This document shows, one piece after another, positions 7,894 through 10,169 of a stretch of DNA of 10,169 bases. Within the stretch, counting starts at the first letter, position 1, and each line of letters begins with the position of its first letter. The position numbers and the translations under genes were made by a program. Under the pieces are notes generated by a model. It had not been told where the DNA came from and searched no databases. It saw only the letters and a list, made by a program, of their open reading frames with translations. Source of the DNA: Clostridiales bacterium (GTDB lineage: Bacteria; Bacillota; Clostridia; Peptostreptococcales; Anaerovoracaceae); contig DPKU01000033.1 of assembly GCA_003542355.1 (NCBI GenBank), positions 1 to 10,169 of the forward strand. The letters are read 5' to 3'.

Positions 7894-8961
7894 TCAGGAG
7901 TGAAGCCTGGAGTGAAGCCGCTCCAACACCTCGTAGATGACAGTGGATTCGTATCCAAGGGCAGCCAGCCGTCTGGCGATGCGGCCGCGGAGCTTGTCCG
8001 ATATCGCTGCACCGGAATCTTCTCCACTGCGCGCCAGTATGAGTCTGGCCTGATAGATCGCCCGGTCAAATTCCCGTTCATCCGTATCCTGAGAAGCTGC
8101 TTCCACAGCAGCCTGAGCCACTGCTGCGTCCACGCCTTTTCGGATGAGTTCCTGCACGATGCGATATTTTCCTTTTCCCTGATGGACGGCTTTCCGCACG
8201 TAATTTTCCGCAAATTTTGTATCGTTCAGATATCCAGATGCCTGCATTCGGGATATGGCGTCGTTCGCACTACGAGGATCATGCCCCTTTTGAAGCAATT
8301 TTTCCAGCAGTTCGCCTGTAGTGTAATCTCTGCGAGACAAAAAGTCGGCAGCGTGTTCCTCCGCAGGTTTTTGTGGCTGCCCGGCATCCTTGAAATGCCT
8401 GATATCAACGTGTTTTGGTGGGTGTGCAGCGCAAAGGGCTGTCCAAAGAGCGTCAGATACCGCCAAGCTGCGCAGATAGGCAGGCTCCCCTGCTTCGTCA
8501 CAAAGGCTGTCTGCTGGATCGCCCTTTTCGCTGATCACGGAAAAACTGGAAAAACCCTTAGAAAGACCGCTGCCCAAGTATTTGACATAGCTTTCTTTTC
8601 GGGTCCACAGACCCAGAAACGCCCCATTCCAGTCCGGCGATCCTTCTTCCATGCCCGCAAGATAATCTCGTTCCAGGGTATGAAGCGCCCGAACGACATT
8701 GGGTCGGATCTTCCGGCCTTTTTCTTCGATGTCAACGCCCACAGGTCCGGCGGGATCCGTCAGGCAGACCCAGTATCGGGCCGTATGGCTCACCGATACG
8801 TGCAGCGGGACTGTTCCGTCTTTTGCCAGGACCGACAGCCTGCCGTTCTCTTCCCGTTTGACCATACCATCCGTCGCACCGGAAAGAAGGAGGATCTTCC
8901 GAAGAAGATCCTCCGAATCGTACTTCCTGTTCTGGATTTTTTTTAATACGAAAAGGTCCAT
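7894..8961 (-). CDS. Fusion protein: 4'-phosphopantetheinyl transferase (Sfp-like) joined to RecX
   Basis: One 355-residue chain with two unrelated domains. Residues 1 to about 185 are an Sfp-type phosphopantetheinyl transferase, which moves the CoA arm onto acyl or peptidyl carrier proteins. Visible are SVSHT at 56-60, GVDIE at 75-79 (metal ligands Asp77, Glu79), WTRKES at 119-124 (Glu123), Lys127 and the CAAHP strand near 177. The N-terminus is shorter than Sfp by roughly 30 residues. After a proline- and charge-rich linker (about 185-203), residues 204 to 350 match RecX, the RecA filament modulator: LSRRDYTTGELLEKL, a GYLND.KFAENYV segment and a GKGKYRIVQELIRKG segment. The frame is continuous, and RecX has no ATG of its own before its first helices. 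The ATG overlaps the ATPase TAA by one base (TAATG), with only a weak GAGAG site upstream, so translation is probably coupled. Each domain call is strong; joint function is unknown. Confidence 0.88.
   Translation of the reverse strand: MDLFVLKKIQNRKYDSEDLLRKILLLSGATDGMVKREENGRLSVLAKDGTVPLHVSVSHTARYWVCLTDPAGPVGVDIEEKGRKIRPNVVRALHTLERDYLAGMEEGSPDWNGAFLGLWTRKESYVKYLGSGLSKGFSSFSVISEKGDPADSLCDEAGEPAYLRSLAVSDALWTALCAAHPPKHVDIRHFKDAGQPQKPAEEHAADFLSRRDYTTGELLEKLLQKGHDPRSANDAISRMQASGYLNDTKFAENYVRKAVHQGKGKYRIVQELIRKGVDAAVAQAAVEAASQDTDEREFDRAIYQARLILARSGEDSGAAISDKLRGRIARRLAALGYESTVIYEVLERLHSRLHS
7897..7920 (-). repeat. 12-bp tandem duplication at the 3' end of the fusion gene
   Basis: Two adjacent 12-base units (7897-7908 and 7909-7920) differ only in their last base and encode RLHS-RLHS, the last eight residues of the PPTase-RecX protein. 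The duplication keeps the frame and directly precedes the stop codon. Confidence 0.8.
8889..8914 (-). other. Perfect hairpin with C(UUCG)G tetraloop inside the PPTase-RecX coding start
   Basis: On the minus strand, GGAGGATCTTC (8914-8904) is followed by TTCG and then by the exact complement GAAGATCCTCC (8899-8889). This gives an 11-bp perfect stem with a UUCG loop closed by a C-G pair, the exceptionally stable tetraloop form. It lies 47-72 bases into the gene, about codons 16-25, just after the TAATG junction with the ATPase. A pyrimidine-rich but not T-only tract follows, so it is not a clear terminator. The structure is directly visible; any role in pausing, mRNA protection or lowering downstream expression is inference. 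Confidence 0.7.
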
Positions 8962-10169
8962 TATTTCGACTCTCTGCGAAGCACCTTGTAATACACTACC
9001 CGAAGCTCATGGAACCACAGCGGTACTGTGGCAAGGATCAACAGTCTTTGCCACTCCTGCAGCGACAGCTCCACGGTCTCAAAGATCTGCTCGAAGAAAG
9101 CGACTTCCGTCACAGCGACCTGCAGCATCAGACCGAAGAAAAATGCAAAAATCATCATGCGGTTTCTGGAATAGTTCATGCGAAACATCGACGTTTTTAC
9201 ATCGCGCATCCCCAGTGCGTGGAACAGCTGAGATACCCCCAGCGTGGTAAAGGCATAGGTCTGGCAGCGCATATACGTGTTGCCGACAGCCATCATCTCG
9301 TTGATGCCTTCCACCGTAATGCTGCGTCCGGCTTCCAGGAGCATTTCGATGGGGACGATCAGAAAGGCGCCCAGGGTGATGCCGGCGATGACCGTACCGT
9401 AGAAAAGCGTAGTCGCCAGGCCGCCGTGGGCAAACAGATTCTCTTTCGGATCCCGGGGTTTTTCCTTCATGATGCCCGGTGTACCTTCGTCCACGCCCAG
9501 GCCCAGCGCCGGCAGTGAGTCGGTGATCAGATTCACCCACAGGATATGGATGGCTTTGAGCGGAGAAAGAAGTCCTGCGATGATCGCAGCGCTCATGGTA
9601 ATGATCTCGCCAAAATTGGAGGACAGCAGGAACAGAACGGTCTTACGAATATTGTTGTAGATGACTCGTCCTTCGTGGATGGCCTTCTGGATGCTGGCAA
9701 AATTATCATCGGTCAGGACCATGTCCGCAGCACCCTTGGCCACATCGGTCCCTGTGATGCCCATAGCTACGCCGATATCCGCCGCGTTGAGGGACGGAGC
9801 ATCGTTCACGCCGTCGCCCGTCATAGAGACAATATGGCCGTGAGAGCGGTACGCATTTACGATCATCACTTTGTTTTCCGGCGACACCCTGGCAAATACC
9901 CGCAGATCCATCACCCGTCCGTTCAGATCCTTTTGAGTCATATGGGATAATTCGTCCCCGGAGATGCACTGGTCGGGGGAATCGGCGATTCCCAGCTCTT
10001 TGGCGATGGCAAAAGCGGTATCCTTGTGGTCTCCAGTAATCATCACTGTGGTGACCGATGCTTCTTTGAATATCTGGACAGCTTCCGCAGCTTCCGGACG
10101 GGGCGGATCGATCATGCCCATCAGGCCGACAAAGGTCAGATTCGATTCCTCGGCCTCCGTATTGTCCCA
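8961..10169 (-). CDS. Calcium-transporting P-type ATPase (PMCA/SERCA-like, type IIB), 5' part outside window
   Basis: ATP-driven Ca2+ export pump of the cytoplasmic membrane. The frame is open to the window edge; 402 residues are seen, roughly the C-terminal 45% of a protein of about 880. Visible parts: end of the P domain with VGLMGMIDPPRPEA and TGDHKDT, then the hinge motif TGDGVND (9801-9821), followed by transmembrane helices M5 to M10. Ion ligands fit a calcium pump: NFGE in M5 (9606-9617) and NLITD in M6 (9519-9533), equivalent to Asn/Glu and Asn/Thr/Asp of SERCA site II. The M8 position where SERCA has a site I glutamate appears to be Gln (VSQLFHALG), as in PMCA-like pumps, suggesting one Ca2+ per cycle. 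The phosphorylated DKTGT and M4 lie outside the window. Its TAA shares a base with the ATG of the PPTase-RecX gene. Confidence 0.95.
   Translation of the reverse strand, partial: WDNTEAEESNLTFVGLMGMIDPPRPEAAEAVQIFKEASVTTVMITGDHKDTAFAIAKELGIADSPDQCISGDELSHMTQKDLNGRVMDLRVFARVSPENKVMIVNAYRSHGHIVSMTGDGVNDAPSLNAADIGVAMGITGTDVAKGAADMVLTDDNFASIQKAIHEGRVIYNNIRKTVLFLLSSNFGEIITMSAAIIAGLLSPLKAIHILWVNLITDSLPALGLGVDEGTPGIMKEKPRDPKENLFAHGGLATTLFYGTVIAGITLGAFLIVPIEMLLEAGRSITVEGINEMMAVGNTYMRCQTYAFTTLGVSQLFHALGMRDVKTSMFRMNYSRNRMMIFAFFFGLMLQVAVTEVAFFEQIFETVELSLQEWQRLLILATVPLWFHELRVVYYKVLRRESK

Noticed and set aside
7900..8946. 348-codon open frame on the plus strand, opposite the PPTase-RecX gene
   Set aside because: Fully antisense to a gene with two recognisable domains, and with no domain of its own. 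It does show that an open frame alone is weak evidence here, so the fusion call rests on motifs instead.
10119..10121. ATG at 10121 as the start of the calcium ATPase
   Set aside because: The frame continues open to the window end and encodes the expected upstream family sequence (SNLTFVGLMGMIDPP), so this Met is internal and the gene is cut by the window.

Overview
The window reads as part of a chromosome from a low-to-mid GC Gram-positive bacterium, most likely an anaerobic member of the Clostridia. The signs are AGGAGG-type ribosome binding sites, sigma-A-like promoters, a eukaryote-like (type 2) isoleucyl-tRNA synthetase, a PMCA-type calcium ATPase and a TRAP transporter. Genus cannot be assigned from sequence alone. 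Coding density is high, with no RNA genes, CRISPR arrays or insertion sequences seen.

Layout. (1) Positions 1-987, plus strand: the C-terminal three quarters of a TRAP transporter large permease (DctM), closed by a hairpin terminator near 998-1029. (2) Positions 1128-4647, plus strand: a tightly coupled three-gene operon with its own promoter. It encodes a fold-type II PLP enzyme of unassigned substrate, a compact dynamin-like GTPase and a free-standing B3/B4 (PheT-editing-like) domain protein. The genes overlap by 1 and 4 nt. (3) A perfect 12-bp hairpin at 4670-4697 serves as a shared terminator between convergent transcription units. (4) Positions 7811-4707, minus strand: ileS, type 2, with its own well-formed promoter. 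(5) Positions 10169-7894, minus strand: the C-terminal part of a calcium P-type ATPase, overlapping by one base (TAATG) a gene that fuses a 4'-phosphopantetheinyl transferase to a RecX domain.

The strongest points for a second look are: the PPTase-RecX fusion, which joins carrier-protein activation to a RecA regulator in one chain; a perfect 11-bp stem capped by a C(UUCG)G tetraloop inside the start of that gene's mRNA; the GIHH signature in place of HIGH in IleS, a change linked to extreme mupirocin resistance in some type 2 enzymes; and the uncharacterised PLP enzyme / dynamin / B3-B4 operon. The fusion is the best candidate for something not previously described, but whether it is already catalogued cannot be checked from sequence alone.
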